Positions 31,718 to 40,148 of a DNA stretch of 64,000 nucleotides are shown one piece after another; within the stretch, counting starts at the first letter, position 1; each line of letters opens with the position of its first letter. The notes under the pieces were generated by a model, which saw only the letters and a program-made list of their open reading frames with translations, did no database searches and had not been told where the DNA came from. The position numbers and the translations under genes were made by a program. Origin of the DNA: Ciceribacter sichuanensis (GTDB lineage: Bacteria > Pseudomonadota > Alphaproteobacteria > Rhizobiales > Rhizobiaceae); NCBI RefSeq assembly GCF_024055605.1, contig NZ_JAMXLX010000001.1:1054001-1118000 (forward strand). Direction: 5' to 3'.

Positions 31718-34561
31718 ATGCTCGAAAAGACCTACGATTCAACCACAGTCGAACCGAAGATCGCCAAGGCATGGGAAGAGGCCGACGCCTTTCGCGCCGG
31801 TGCCAACGCCAAGCCGGGCGAGGACACTTTCACCATCGTGATTCCGCCGCCGAACGTGACCGGTTCGCTGCACATGGGCCATGCGCTGAACAACACGCTT
31901 CAGGACATCATGATCCGCTTCGAGCGGATGCGTGGCAAGGACGTGCTGTGGCAGCCGGGTATGGACCATGCCGGCATCGCCACCCAGATGGTCGTCGAGC
32001 GCAAGCTCATGGAACAGCAGCTTCCGGGCCGTCGCGAGATGGGCCGCGAGGCCTTCGTCGAGAAGGTCTGGGAATGGAAGGCTGAATCCGGCGGTCTGAT
32101 CTTCAATCAGCTGCGGCGCCTCGGCGCATCGTGCGATTGGTCGCGCGAACGCTTCACCATGGACGAAGGTCTGTCAGAGGCCGTGCTCGAGGTTTTCGTC
32201 ACGCTTTACAAGCAGGGCCTGCTCTACAAGGACAAGCGTCTCGTAAACTGGGATCCGAAGCTCCTGACCGCGATTTCCGACCTTGAGGTCGAGCAGGTCG
32301 AGGTCAACGGCAATCTGTGGCATCTGCGCTACCCGCTGGAAGAAGGCGTTACTTACGAACACCCGATTGCCTTCGACGAAGAGGGTAAGCCGACGGAGTT
32401 CGAAACGCGAGACTATCTGGTCGTCGCGACGACTCGTCCGGAAACCATGCTGGGCGATACCGGCGTTGCCGTTCATCCAGACGATGCGCGCTACGCGTCG
32501 ATCGTCGGCAAGCATGTCGTCTTGCCGATCGTCGGTCGCAAGATCCCGATCGTCGCCGACGAGTATCCGGACCCGACCGCCGGCACCGGCGCCGTCAAGA
32601 TGACGCCTGCACACGATTTCAACGACTTCGATGTCGGCAAGCGCACCGGTCTCCGGATGATCAGCGTCCTGAATGTCGATGCAACCGTCACCATCACGGA
32701 CAATGACGATTTCCTCGAAGGCCTGACGCCGACTCGCGAGCAGCAGGAAGTCTGGGAAACGCTACAGGGGCAGGATCGCTTCCATGCCCGCAAGCGCATC
32801 GTTGATATCCTTGAGGCGGAAGGTCTGCTCGACAAGATCGAGCCGCACAAGCACATGGTTCCCCATGGCGACCGCGGTGGCGTGCCGATCGAGCCGCGCT
32901 TGACGGAACAGTGGTATGTCGATGCCAAGACGCTGGCCAAGCCCGCGATCGAGAGCGTTCGCGAAGGCCGTACCAAGTTCGTTCCGAAGAATTGGGACAA
33001 GACCTATTACGAGTGGATGGAAAACATCCAGCCGTGGTGCGTCTCCCGGCAGCTCTGGTGGGGACACCAAATTCCTGCCTGGTACGGTCCGGACGGTCAG
33101 GTCTTCGTTGAGAAGTCCGAGGAAGAAGCGCTCGACGCTGCCGTCCAGCACTATCTCGCCCATGAAGGTCCGTGGAAGGCCTGGGTTCAGGAGCGGCTTG
33201 AAAACTTCGCGCCGGGCGAAATCCTGACGCGTGACGAGGATGTTCTCGATACCTGGTTCTCTTCTGCGCTCTGGCCGTTCTCGACGCTCGGCTGGCCGGG
33301 CGATACGCCGGAGCTTGCCAAATATTACCCGACCGACGTGCTCGTCACCGGATTCGACATCATCTTCTTCTGGGTCGCCCGCATGATGATGATGGGCCTT
33401 CATTTCATGAAGGACGAAGACGGCAATCCCGTCGAGCCGTTCCACACGGTTTATGTCCACGCGCTGGTCCGCGACAAGAACGGCCAGAAGATGTCGAAGT
33501 CCAAGGGCAACGTCATCGATCCGCTGGAGCTGATCGACGAATACGGCGCAGATGCCTTGCGCTTCACGCTCGCCATCATGGCGGCGCAGGGTCGTGACGT
33601 GAAGCTCGATCCGGCTCGTATCGCCGGCTACCGCAACTTCGGCACCAAGCTGTGGAACGCAACGCGTTTTGCCGAGATGAACGGTGTTGCCAACGATCCG
33701 CACTTCCTGCCGGAAACGACGACGCTGACCATCAACCGCTGGATCCTGACGGAACTTGCACGCACCGAGCGCGAAGTGACCGAGAGCATCGCCACCTTCC
33801 GCTTCAACGATGCGGCAGGCGCTCTTTACCGCTTTGTCTGGAACAGCTTCTGCGACTGGTATCTGGAGCTGTTGAAGCCGGTCTTCGCCAGCGACGACGC
33901 TGCGGCAAAGGCCGAGGCTCAGGCCTGCGCGGCCTATGTGCTCGACGAGACCTACAAGCTGCTGCACCCCTTCATGCCCTTCATGACGGAAGAGCTTTGG
34001 GCGCATACGGCAGGCGAGGGCAAGGCGCGCGACATGCTGCTTTGCCATGCCGACTGGCCGACGCCGACCTTTATCGACGACAGCGCCGCTGCCGACATCA
34101 ACTGGCTGATCGATCTCGTCACCGGCATCCGTTCGGTCCGCGCCGAAATGAACGTTCCGCCGGCCGCCGTTGCGCCGCTGGTCGTGGTCGGTTCGAATGG
34201 CGTTACGCGTGAACGTCTTGCCCGCCACGAAGCCTCGATCAAGCGCCTTGCCCGAGTCGAGAGCATTGCTCTTGCCAGCGAGGCTCCGAAGGGAGCTGCA
34301 CAGATCGTTGTCGGTGAGGCGACCGCCTGCCTGCCGCTTGGTTCGCTCATCGATCTCTCCGCTGAGAAGGCCCGTCTCGAAAAGGCGATCGGCAAGGTGG
34401 AACAGGAGAAGTCGCGTATCGCGTCCAAGCTCGCCAACGAGAAGTTCGTGGCGAACGCCAATCCGGAGGTCGTTGCGGCAGAACGCGAGCGCTTCGCCGA
34501 GCTTGAGGTACAGCGGGCCAGCCTGGAAACCGCACTGAAGCGGGTTGCCGAAGCCGGTTGA
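31718..34561 (+). CDS. valS: Valyl-tRNA synthetase
   Basis: 947 residues, full length for the bacterial enzyme. Class I signature HMGH lies near residue 52 within PPPNVTGSLHMGHALNN, and KMSKSKGNVIDP near residue 590. The editing (CP1) domain between them is present (TTRPETMLGDTGVAVHP), and the C-terminal coiled coil with EKARLEKAIGKVEQEK is intact. Attaches valine to tRNA-Val and hydrolyses mischarged Thr-tRNA-Val. Downstream of popZ by 122 bases and closed by a strong terminator. Confidence 0.97.
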   Translation: MLEKTYDSTTVEPKIAKAWEEADAFRAGANAKPGEDTFTIVIPPPNVTGSLHMGHALNNTLQDIMIRFERMRGKDVLWQPGMDHAGIATQMVVERKLMEQQLPGRREMGREAFVEKVWEWKAESGGLIFNQLRRLGASCDWSRERFTMDEGLSEAVLEVFVTLYKQGLLYKDKRLVNWDPKLLTAISDLEVEQVEVNGNLWHLRYPLEEGVTYEHPIAFDEEGKPTEFETRDYLVVATTRPETMLGDTGVAVHPDDARYASIVGKHVVLPIVGRKIPIVADEYPDPTAGTGAVKMTPAHDFNDFDVGKRTGLRMISVLNVDATVTITDNDDFLEGLTPTREQQEVWETLQGQDRFHARKRIVDILEAEGLLDKIEPHKHMVPHGDRGGVPIEPRLTEQWYVDAKTLAKPAIESVREGRTKFVPKNWDKTYYEWMENIQPWCVSRQLWWGHQIPAWYGPDGQVFVEKSEEEALDAAVQHYLAHEGPWKAWVQERLENFAPGEILTRDEDVLDTWFSSALWPFSTLGWPGDTPELAKYYPTDVLVTGFDIIFFWVARMMMMGLHFMKDEDGNPVEPFHTVYVHALVRDKNGQKMSKSKGNVIDPLELIDEYGADALRFTLAIMAAQGRDVKLDPARIAGYRNFGTKLWNATRFAEMNGVANDPHFLPETTTLTINRWILTELARTEREVTESIATFRFNDAAGALYRFVWNSFCDWYLELLKPVFASDDAAAKAEAQACAAYVLDETYKLLHPFMPFMTEELWAHTAGEGKARDMLLCHADWPTPTFIDDSAAADINWLIDLVTGIRSVRAEMNVPPAAVAPLVVVGSNGVTRERLARHEASIKRLARVESIALASEAPKGAAQIVVGEATACLPLGSLIDLSAEKARLEKAIGKVEQEKSRIASKLANEKFVANANPEVVAAERERFAELEVQRASLETALKRVAEAG

Positions 34562-34641
34562 CGACCAGCCAGCAGCGAATCTTTTTGCTGCGGCGCTTCC
34601 TTGTAGTCTGCGTTTTTTGCTGGTTTTTCAGGGGTATTATG

Positions 34642-34674
34642 ATGCTGCTCTGCAACAGGCAGAGCAGCATTTTT
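34642..34674 (+). terminator. Rho-independent terminator after valS
   Basis: Perfect 12-base stem ATGCTGCTCTGC / GCAGAGCAGCAT with loop AACAG, then TTTT. The 404-base gap from valS to the FadL-type gene otherwise holds an AT-rich stretch (about 34720-34870) and the inverted repeat listed separately. Confidence 0.9.
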
Positions 34675-34828
34675 CATGTCGGAATGGTCTCGGAGCGGGA
34701 TTGTGATGAAAGGCACAGTATTTTTCAGCTGTGTCGCCGCTGCAACAAGTTCAGTGAGATTTGGAATTTTGTTTCTGAATATTGCGGATATTTTACAGTT
34801 TTTAGCAAAAATATCTGAAGAAAATGAC

Positions 34829-34862
34829 TTCTTACGTTAAGGTAAGAAAATTTACGTAAGAA
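34829..34862. promoter_or_regulatory. Inverted repeat upstream of the FadL-type porin gene
   Basis: Nine-base arms TTCTTACGT and ACGTAAGAA separated by 16 bases that contain a further TTAC...GTAA. It sits in unusually AT-rich DNA about 105 bases before the porin start codon. Candidate operator or promoter region; no regulator is identified. Confidence 0.5.
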
Positions 34863-34965
34863 ATGCAAGGTGCCTCACTCGTTCTGGTGAGGTGTCGTTA
34901 GATTGTTATTACCCCTCTGCTCGCTAAAATGGGCTTCTTAGTGTTTGCCAGGAGTGGGGAGACAG

Positions 34966-36138
34966 ATGGCAACTAAACTCATGAAACGAACCTTGCTTTG
35001 CCTTTTGAGCGCCGCGGCCTTTGCCGGTGCGGCCAATGCAGGCGGTTTTTCACGCGGCGAAGCTGATACCGACATTCTCTATGAGGACGGGACTGTCGTT
35101 ATCCGCTCGGGCGCAACCTGGGTATCGCCGCAGCGTGAGTTCGAGACCACGGGAGGGGTCGCGAACGACGATGGCGTGTTCTCGGATGCCTACTGGATTC
35201 CGAGCGTCGCGATGAAGGTGAAGCTGCATGACCGTCTGGCTTGCGCATTCACCTATACCCAACCCTTCGGTGCGGACTCGAACTACGGTCCGGATGCACA
35301 GGTCGCCGCTTTGCTGAACGGCAACAATCCATATGGCTACAAGGGCTTCGACACCAACGAATATGCGGCAACCTGTGACGTGAATTTCGATGCCGGTCGA
35401 GGCGTCGTGCACGTTCTCGGCGGTGGCTTCATTCAGGACTTCAGCTACACCGCCCACAACGTCGCAAATGATTATAACGCACTGTTGCCGCCGGCAGCAC
35501 GCAACCGCGGCGGCACGTTGTACCTCGATGACAGCGGTTCCTATGGCTATCGCCTTGGTGCTGCCTATGAAATCAAGGAATACGCCCTGCGCGTCCAGTT
35601 GATGTACCGCTCGCAGATCGATCACGAGACCGACAGCGGTTCCTATGATCTGGACGTCGCTCCGATCTCGCGCATTGCCAGCGGCTACGGCTCTCTGCCG
35701 CAGTCCCTGAAGCTCAGCGTTCAGTCGGGCGTGGCACCGGGCTGGTTGGTCTACGGCTCCGTCAAGTGGACCGACTGGAGCGTACTCGATGCGCTGAACT
35801 ACAACATCGCCGGGACCCCCTATCAGGATATCTACAACTGGCAGGATGGCTGGACCATCCAGGCCGGCGTAGCGCATGCCTTCACCGAGAAAGTTGCCGG
35901 TACCATCAACCTCACCTGGGACAAGGGTGTTGGCACTGGTGCCGATATCATGACCGACACCTGGACGATTGCTGCCGGTACGGCGATCAAGGCGGGTCCG
36001 GGTGAACTGCGCTTCGGTGCGGGCATCAGCTACATGACCGCAGGCAGCCAGTCTGTCGCGAAGGGTGCCACCTACAACGCGACGGCGGATGGCGACTGGG
36101 CCTACGCCGTGTCCGGTTCCTACCGAATTTCCTTCTGA
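34966..36138 (+). CDS. OmpP1/FadL-family outer membrane porin
   Basis: 390 residues. Signal peptide (MKRTLLCLLSAAAFAGAANA) and a mature sequence rich in amphipathic beta strands ending in an aromatic residue (YRISF at the C terminus), as for 14-strand FadL-type barrels. Family features include the early region SGATWVSPQ, WIPSVAMKVKLHDRLACAFTYTQPFG (in parts) and VKWTDWSVLDAL near the C-terminal third. FadL homologues admit hydrophobic molecules such as long-chain fatty acids through a lateral opening; the actual substrate is unknown. GGGGAG seven bases before the ATG supports this start. Own terminator; monocistronic. Confidence 0.88.
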   Translation: MATKLMKRTLLCLLSAAAFAGAANAGGFSRGEADTDILYEDGTVVIRSGATWVSPQREFETTGGVANDDGVFSDAYWIPSVAMKVKLHDRLACAFTYTQPFGADSNYGPDAQVAALLNGNNPYGYKGFDTNEYAATCDVNFDAGRGVVHVLGGGFIQDFSYTAHNVANDYNALLPPAARNRGGTLYLDDSGSYGYRLGAAYEIKEYALRVQLMYRSQIDHETDSGSYDLDVAPISRIASGYGSLPQSLKLSVQSGVAPGWLVYGSVKWTDWSVLDALNYNIAGTPYQDIYNWQDGWTIQAGVAHAFTEKVAGTINLTWDKGVGTGADIMTDTWTIAAGTAIKAGPGELRFGAGISYMTAGSQSVAKGATYNATADGDWAYAVSGSYRISF

Positions 36139-36164
36139 CGTCGACGTTCTGGCGAAAATATTCG

Positions 36165-36191
36165 AAAAGCCCGGTTCAGTCCGGGCTTTTT
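36165..36191 (+). terminator. Rho-independent terminator after the FadL-type gene
   Basis: Stem AAAAGCCCGG / CCGGGCTTTT with a six-base loop and a continuing T run. Confidence 0.9.
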
Positions 36192-36445
36192 GTCTTTTGG
36201 GCGTTATCGGATCTGTGATGAAACTGCAACAGTTGGCCAATCCTTCTTTTTGGCGCGCAGCCCTGCCAATTTTGTCCATTTCCCGCCACAAACGAAGCGC
36301 AGCGATGGTCTCAAGAGACGGCGAGAGCGTTTCTCGGTGGGCGTAGCGTGAGTGAAGAATGGGGCAAGTGAGCGGGGAATACCCTCAGAATTCAGCCATC
36401 GTTGCGGGGACAGCGTGGCGTGACGTCGAAATCTCGGGATGGAGG

Positions 36446-36577
36446 CTACGTTGCGATGCGGCAGTCGCAGTCTTGCCAGAAAGGGCTCGTAGTGTTGCTG
36501 AGGTTGAATTCGATGCGGGCGCCGGAGATGGCGCCGGATACATTGAGTTGCGACTCGGCGATGAACTTGGTGTTCAT
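36446..36577 (-). CDS. Possible small protein in the fadL-exoR gap
   Basis: A 43-residue minus-strand frame starting MNTKFIAESQLNVSG and ending FWQDCDCRIAT. Third codon positions are strongly G/C (mostly C), as in real genes of this genome, and the composition is protein-like, in contrast to the plus-strand frame over the same bases. Against it: the ribosome binding site is weak (GCGAAAGC) and no family is recognised. The remaining part of the 537-base gap holds the fadL terminator, the upstream region of exoR and nothing else I can name. It could be a real small gene or a remnant. Confidence 0.3.
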   Translation of the reverse strand: MNTKFIAESQLNVSGAISGARIEFNLSNTTSPFWQDCDCRIAT

Positions 36578-36675
36578 GCTTTCGCGCTAAATCGTTCCAA
36601 TGATGCAGCCGGTCCTTCGGTATCGAACGAGCGGATGGGCTGATGTCGTCGGTTTTGTGGAAGAAATACGGAATT

Positions 36676-37470
36676 ATGTTCAATTCTGACTGGAAGTCTC
36701 CGGCGACATTGCTTCTTGCGGCAGCTCTGTTTCTTGCTGCGGGCAATTCCGGGAATGCATTCGATATCAACTCCGGCGTGAGTAAGGAATCCGGTCCCTT
36801 CGACCTCTTCAAGTTCGGCTTCAAGGCCTACAAGAACGGACAGAAGCAGGAGGCTGTTGAGGCCTATCGTTACGCTGCCGAAAAGGGCCACACCGGTTCG
36901 CGCTGGGCTCTTGCCAACATGTATGCCGATGGCGACGGCGTGGTCGAGAATGATTTCGAAGCCTTCAAGATCTATTCGGAAATCGCTAGCGAAGGCGTCG
37001 AACCCGGCTCGGAAGACACCGGCTTCTTCGTCAACGCCCTGCTGTCGCTCGCTCGCTATTATCGTCAGGGCATTCCTGGCAGTCCGGTGCAGATCGATCT
37101 TTCCCAAGCCCGCCAGCTCTATTTCCAGGCAGCCTCGACCTTCGGCGTGCCTGAGGCGCAGTTCCAGCTTGCCCGCATGATTCTGGCGGGCGAAGGCGGC
37201 AAGACGAATGTCCAGCAGGCCAAGAAATGGCTGAACCTGGCCCGTAAGAGCGGCCATGCCGGCGCTATGTCGGTTTTCGGCAATGTGCTCTTCCAGGAGG
37301 GACAGACGGTGCGTGGTCTGGCTTTCCTGACAGCTGCCGTGGAGAGGTGTCCACCGAAGGATTGCGGCTGGATGCAGGACCTTCAGGAACAGGCCTTCTC
37401 TCTGGCCAGCGAAGACGACCGTCGCGTCGCCGTGGCGCTCGCCCCTCAGGTTTACAGTCAGAACGAGTAA
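36676..37470 (+). CDS. exoR: ExoR, periplasmic Sel1-repeat regulator of exopolysaccharide production
   Basis: 264 residues from the chosen start (275 if the ATG at 36643 is used). A signal peptide (PATLLLAAALFLAAGNSG, cleavage near NAF) precedes a Sel1-like repeat domain: AEKGHTGSRWALANMYADGDG, GVPEAQFQLARMILAGEGG and SGHAGAMSVFGNVLFQEG. The region FDLFKFGFKAYKNGQKQEAVEAY (in parts) and the C-terminal SLASEDDRRVAVAL match rhizobial ExoR closely. In Sinorhizobium and Agrobacterium ExoR binds and restrains the ExoS/ChvG sensor kinase in the periplasm until proteolysed at acid pH or on host entry, thereby controlling succinoglycan, motility and virulence genes. Followed convergently by xthA. Confidence 0.92.
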   Translation: MFNSDWKSPATLLLAAALFLAAGNSGNAFDINSGVSKESGPFDLFKFGFKAYKNGQKQEAVEAYRYAAEKGHTGSRWALANMYADGDGVVENDFEAFKIYSEIASEGVEPGSEDTGFFVNALLSLARYYRQGIPGSPVQIDLSQARQLYFQAASTFGVPEAQFQLARMILAGEGGKTNVQQAKKWLNLARKSGHAGAMSVFGNVLFQEGQTVRGLAFLTAAVERCPPKDCGWMQDLQEQAFSLASEDDRRVAVALAPQVYSQNE

Positions 37471-37534
37471 TCACACCTCAGCGTGAGGACTGTGTGCGGG
37501 CATTTCCGGCCCGCCAAACAAGCGATTCCGATTT

Positions 37535-38323
37535 TCAGGCAAAATCGAAGATGGCCGTGACCGGAACATGATCCGACGGCTTTTCCCACGACCTTACGTG
37601 TTTCTCGATCGAGGCGGAGAGAAGGCGGTCATTCGCCTCGGGCGACAGCATCAGGTGGTCGATGCGGATGCCGTTGTTTTTCTGCCAGGCGCCGGCCTGA
37701 TAATCCCAGAACGAGTAGAGCAGGGGGTCGTCGCTTGTCGCTCGCACGGCGTCTGTCAGGCCAAGGTTTTCGAGGCGGCGGAAAGATGCGCGCGTCGCCG
37801 GCAGGAAAAGGGCATCCGTTTCCCACTGCCTGGGATCGCGGCAATCGTGCGGTTCGGGAATGACATTGTAGTCACCCGCCAGAATGAACGGTTCTTCCAA
37901 GGTCAGCCGGCTCTCGGCGAATGCCTTCAGGCGCTCCATCCATGCGAGCTTGTAGGGATACTTGACCGGATCGTCAGGCGGATTGCCGTTCGGCAGATAA
38001 AGGGAGGCCACCCGGACCACACCGCCTGTAACCGAGAAAACGCCTTCGATGAAACGGGCCTGCTCATCGGTGTCGTCGCCGGGCAGGCCGCGATTGACTT
38101 CGTCGGGCTTGCTTTTCGACAGGAGCGCCACGCCGTTGAAACCCTTCTGCCCATGGGTTTCGACGTGATAGCCGAGGGCCTCGATCTCAAGGCGAGGGAA
38201 ACCCTCGTCCACCGACTTGATTTCCTGCAGGCAGACGATGTCGGGAGCCGAGCTTTCGAGCCACTGGACGAGATTGGCTATCCTGGCCTTTACGCCATTG
38301 ATGTTCCAGGTGGCTATTTTCAT
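37535..38323 (-). CDS. xthA: Exodeoxyribonuclease III
   Basis: 262 residues, endonuclease/exonuclease/phosphatase fold. MKIATWNINGVKARI carries the first metal-site asparagine, LQEIKSVDE the catalytic Glu, GDYNVIPEPHD the Asp-Asn pair and DHVPVTAIFDFA the C-terminal Asp-His. AP endonuclease and 3'-5' exonuclease of base excision repair. The start at MKIATWN is fixed by family alignment and lies four bases after the erpA stop, so the two genes form an operon. Confidence 0.94.
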   Translation of the reverse strand: MKIATWNINGVKARIANLVQWLESSAPDIVCLQEIKSVDEGFPRLEIEALGYHVETHGQKGFNGVALLSKSKPDEVNRGLPGDDTDEQARFIEGVFSVTGGVVRVASLYLPNGNPPDDPVKYPYKLAWMERLKAFAESRLTLEEPFILAGDYNVIPEPHDCRDPRQWETDALFLPATRASFRRLENLGLTDAVRATSDDPLLYSFWDYQAGAWQKNNGIRIDHLMLSPEANDRLLSASIEKHVRSWEKPSDHVPVTAIFDFA

Positions 38324-38327
38324 AAGA

Positions 38328-38657
38328 CTATACCGAGAAGCTGGTGCCGCAGCCGCAGCTTGCGACCGCATTGGGGTTCTTGATCTGGAACGACTGGCCG
38401 AGCAGGTTGTCGACGAAATCGACCTCCGATCCGGTCATGTAGGCGATCGACATCGAATCGATCAGCAGCGTCGCGCCGTCCTTGGTCACGACGATGTCGT
38501 CGTCCTGCGGGCCCTTGTCCAGTTCGAACTTGTAGGAAAAGCCGGAACAGCCGCCGCCTTCCACCGAAATGCGCAATGCGCTCTTGTCGGCTTCGCTGGC
38601 GACGATTGCGGCGATGCGCTTGGCAGCAGCATCGGAAATGGTAACGGTTTCATCCAT
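38328..38657 (-). CDS. erpA: Iron-sulfur cluster insertion protein, A-type carrier
   Basis: 109 residues. A-type Fe-S carrier with the three conserved cysteines: one in VEGGGCSGFSY and two in the C-terminal CGCGTSFSV. Receives clusters from the scaffold and delivers them to target proteins in the cytoplasm. ErpA versus IscA cannot be settled by motif alone; erpA is the usual assignment for this orthologue in rhizobia, where it accompanies xthA. Divergent from dgt across about 208 bases. Confidence 0.9.
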   Translation of the reverse strand: MDETVTISDAAAKRIAAIVASEADKSALRISVEGGGCSGFSYKFELDKGPQDDDIVVTKDGATLLIDSMSIAYMTGSEVDFVDNLLGQSFQIKNPNAVASCGCGTSFSV

Positions 38658-38865
38658 GGTCTATGTCCTCCTGACGGGTTCAAGGCCCGCGGGTTGGCAA
38701 CCGGAAACGGAGGAGCTTCAAACGCGGGACACGAAAGATTGAGACTTTCGCGAAGGGGAATGAAGCTTATGTATCCGACATTCGCTAAACTCAGCCTTGC
38801 CGGCTGATTTGCTATAGGTATGAAGGCTGCGCAATGGCGTCAATGGGCTGCAGGCAGGACAAGCA

Positions 38866-40083
38866 ATGACGATTGACAGAAGTGCCCTTGGTTTCGGCTC
38901 CGGCGAGAGGGCGGTCTATGCGACTGACCCCTGGACGACTCGGGGCCGTTTGTTCCCGGAAGGCGGAAGCCCCACGCGTTCCGATTTCCAGCGCGACCGC
39001 GACCGCATCGTCCATACCACCGCCTTTCGTCGCCTGAAGCACAAGACTCAGGTCTTCATCGGACCTGACGGCGATCATTATCGTACGCGGCTCACCCATA
39101 CGATCGAGGTGGCGCAGGTAGCCCGCGCACTCGCCCGTGCGCTGAAGCTTGACGAAGATCTCGCAGAGGGCGTGGCGCTGGTCCACGATTTCGGCCATAC
39201 GCCTTTCGGTCATACCGGAGAGGATGCGCTCGACGAGGTGCTGAAGCCCTATGGCGGCTTCGATCACAATGCCCAGTCGCTGCGCATCGTCACCAAGCTG
39301 GAGCGGCGTTACGCCGAGTTCGACGGCCTTAACCTGACCTGGGAAACGCTCGAAGGACTGGTGAAGCACAACGGTCCGTTGTTGACCCGGGACGGCGAGG
39401 GGACCCGAGGCCCCGTGTCGCAGCCGATACTCGACTATTGCGAGATCCACGATCTGGAACTTGCAAGCTATGCCGGTCTGGAGGCCCAGGTTGCGGCTAT
39501 CGCCGACGACATCGCCTATAACACCCATGATATCGACGATGGCCTGCGCTCGGGCTACCTGACCTTCGAAATGCTGGAAGACGTGCCCTTCCTCGCCGGC
39601 CTGATGCGGGAGGTGCGCGATCGCTACCCGCATCTCGATGAGGATCGTTTTACCCACGAGATCATGCGCCGGCAGATCACCCGCATGGTCGAGGACGTGA
39701 TCGGTGTCGCGCAGGAGCGGTTGAAGGCCGTGCGGCCGATGAGTGCGGCGGACGTGCGCGCCGCCGATCGCACGATCGCCACCTTCTCGGACGAAATGGC
39801 CGCGACCGACCGGCAGATCAAGAAGCTGCTGTTCAGCCGTATCTACCGCCACCCCGACATCATGCGCATCCGTGCAGGTGCGGCGCAGATCGTCACCGAT
39901 CTCTTCCGCGCCTACATGACGGATCCTAGCCTGATGAAGAGCCACTATTGGGTGGATCACATCGCCGGTCTCAATTCGCAGGCGAGGGCGCGCCATGTCG
40001 GTGACTATCTCGCGGGCATGACGGATACCTATGCGCTGCGTACCCACAGGGAGTTGTTTGACCACACTCCCGATTTGCGATAG
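38866..40083 (+). CDS. dgt: Deoxyguanosinetriphosphate triphosphohydrolase-like protein
   Basis: 405 residues, HD-domain metalloenzyme. The HD motif lies near residue 106 ([18 protein letters not shown]), with the preceding [16 protein letters not shown] helix and the later [14 protein letters not shown] metal region. Hydrolyses dNTPs to deoxynucleoside and tripolyphosphate; the alphaproteobacterial type-2 members often act on several dNTPs. AGGACAAGCA gives the ribosome binding site. Directly upstream of argS (65 bases), as in other rhizobia. Confidence 0.92.
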   Translation: MTIDRSALGFGSGERAVYATDPWTTRGRLFPEGGSPTRSDFQRDRDRIVHTTAFRRLKHKTQVFIGPDGDHYRTRLTHTIEVAQVARALARALKLDEDLAEGVALVHDFGHTPFGHTGEDALDEVLKPYGGFDHNAQSLRIVTKLERRYAEFDGLNLTWETLEGLVKHNGPLLTRDGEGTRGPVSQPILDYCEIHDLELASYAGLEAQVAAIADDIAYNTHDIDDGLRSGYLTFEMLEDVPFLAGLMREVRDRYPHLDEDRFTHEIMRRQITRMVEDVIGVAQERLKAVRPMSAADVRAADRTIATFSDEMAATDRQIKKLLFSRIYRHPDIMRIRAGAAQIVTDLFRAYMTDPSLMKSHYWVDHIAGLNSQARARHVGDYLAGMTDTYALRTHRELFDHTPDLR

Positions 40084-40148
40084 GCACCCCCTCGATTTCT
40101 TTCAATTTGCCAGGCCTCCCGGTCGAGCGCCTGCGTCAGGTAAACGTC

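Noticed and set aside
32762..34228. Long open frame on the minus strand inside valS (488 codons)
   Set aside because: It is antisense to a full-length, motif-complete ValS; the composition (histidine- and arginine-rich) is that of a shadow frame in GC-rich DNA.
34558..34818. 86-codon frame after valS
   Set aside because: It spans the valS terminator hairpin and AT-rich non-coding DNA; Cys/Phe-rich with no ribosome binding site.
36359..36643. 94-codon plus-strand frame before exoR
   Set aside because: Poor codon pattern and no family; the opposite strand has a more protein-like 43-residue frame in the same place.
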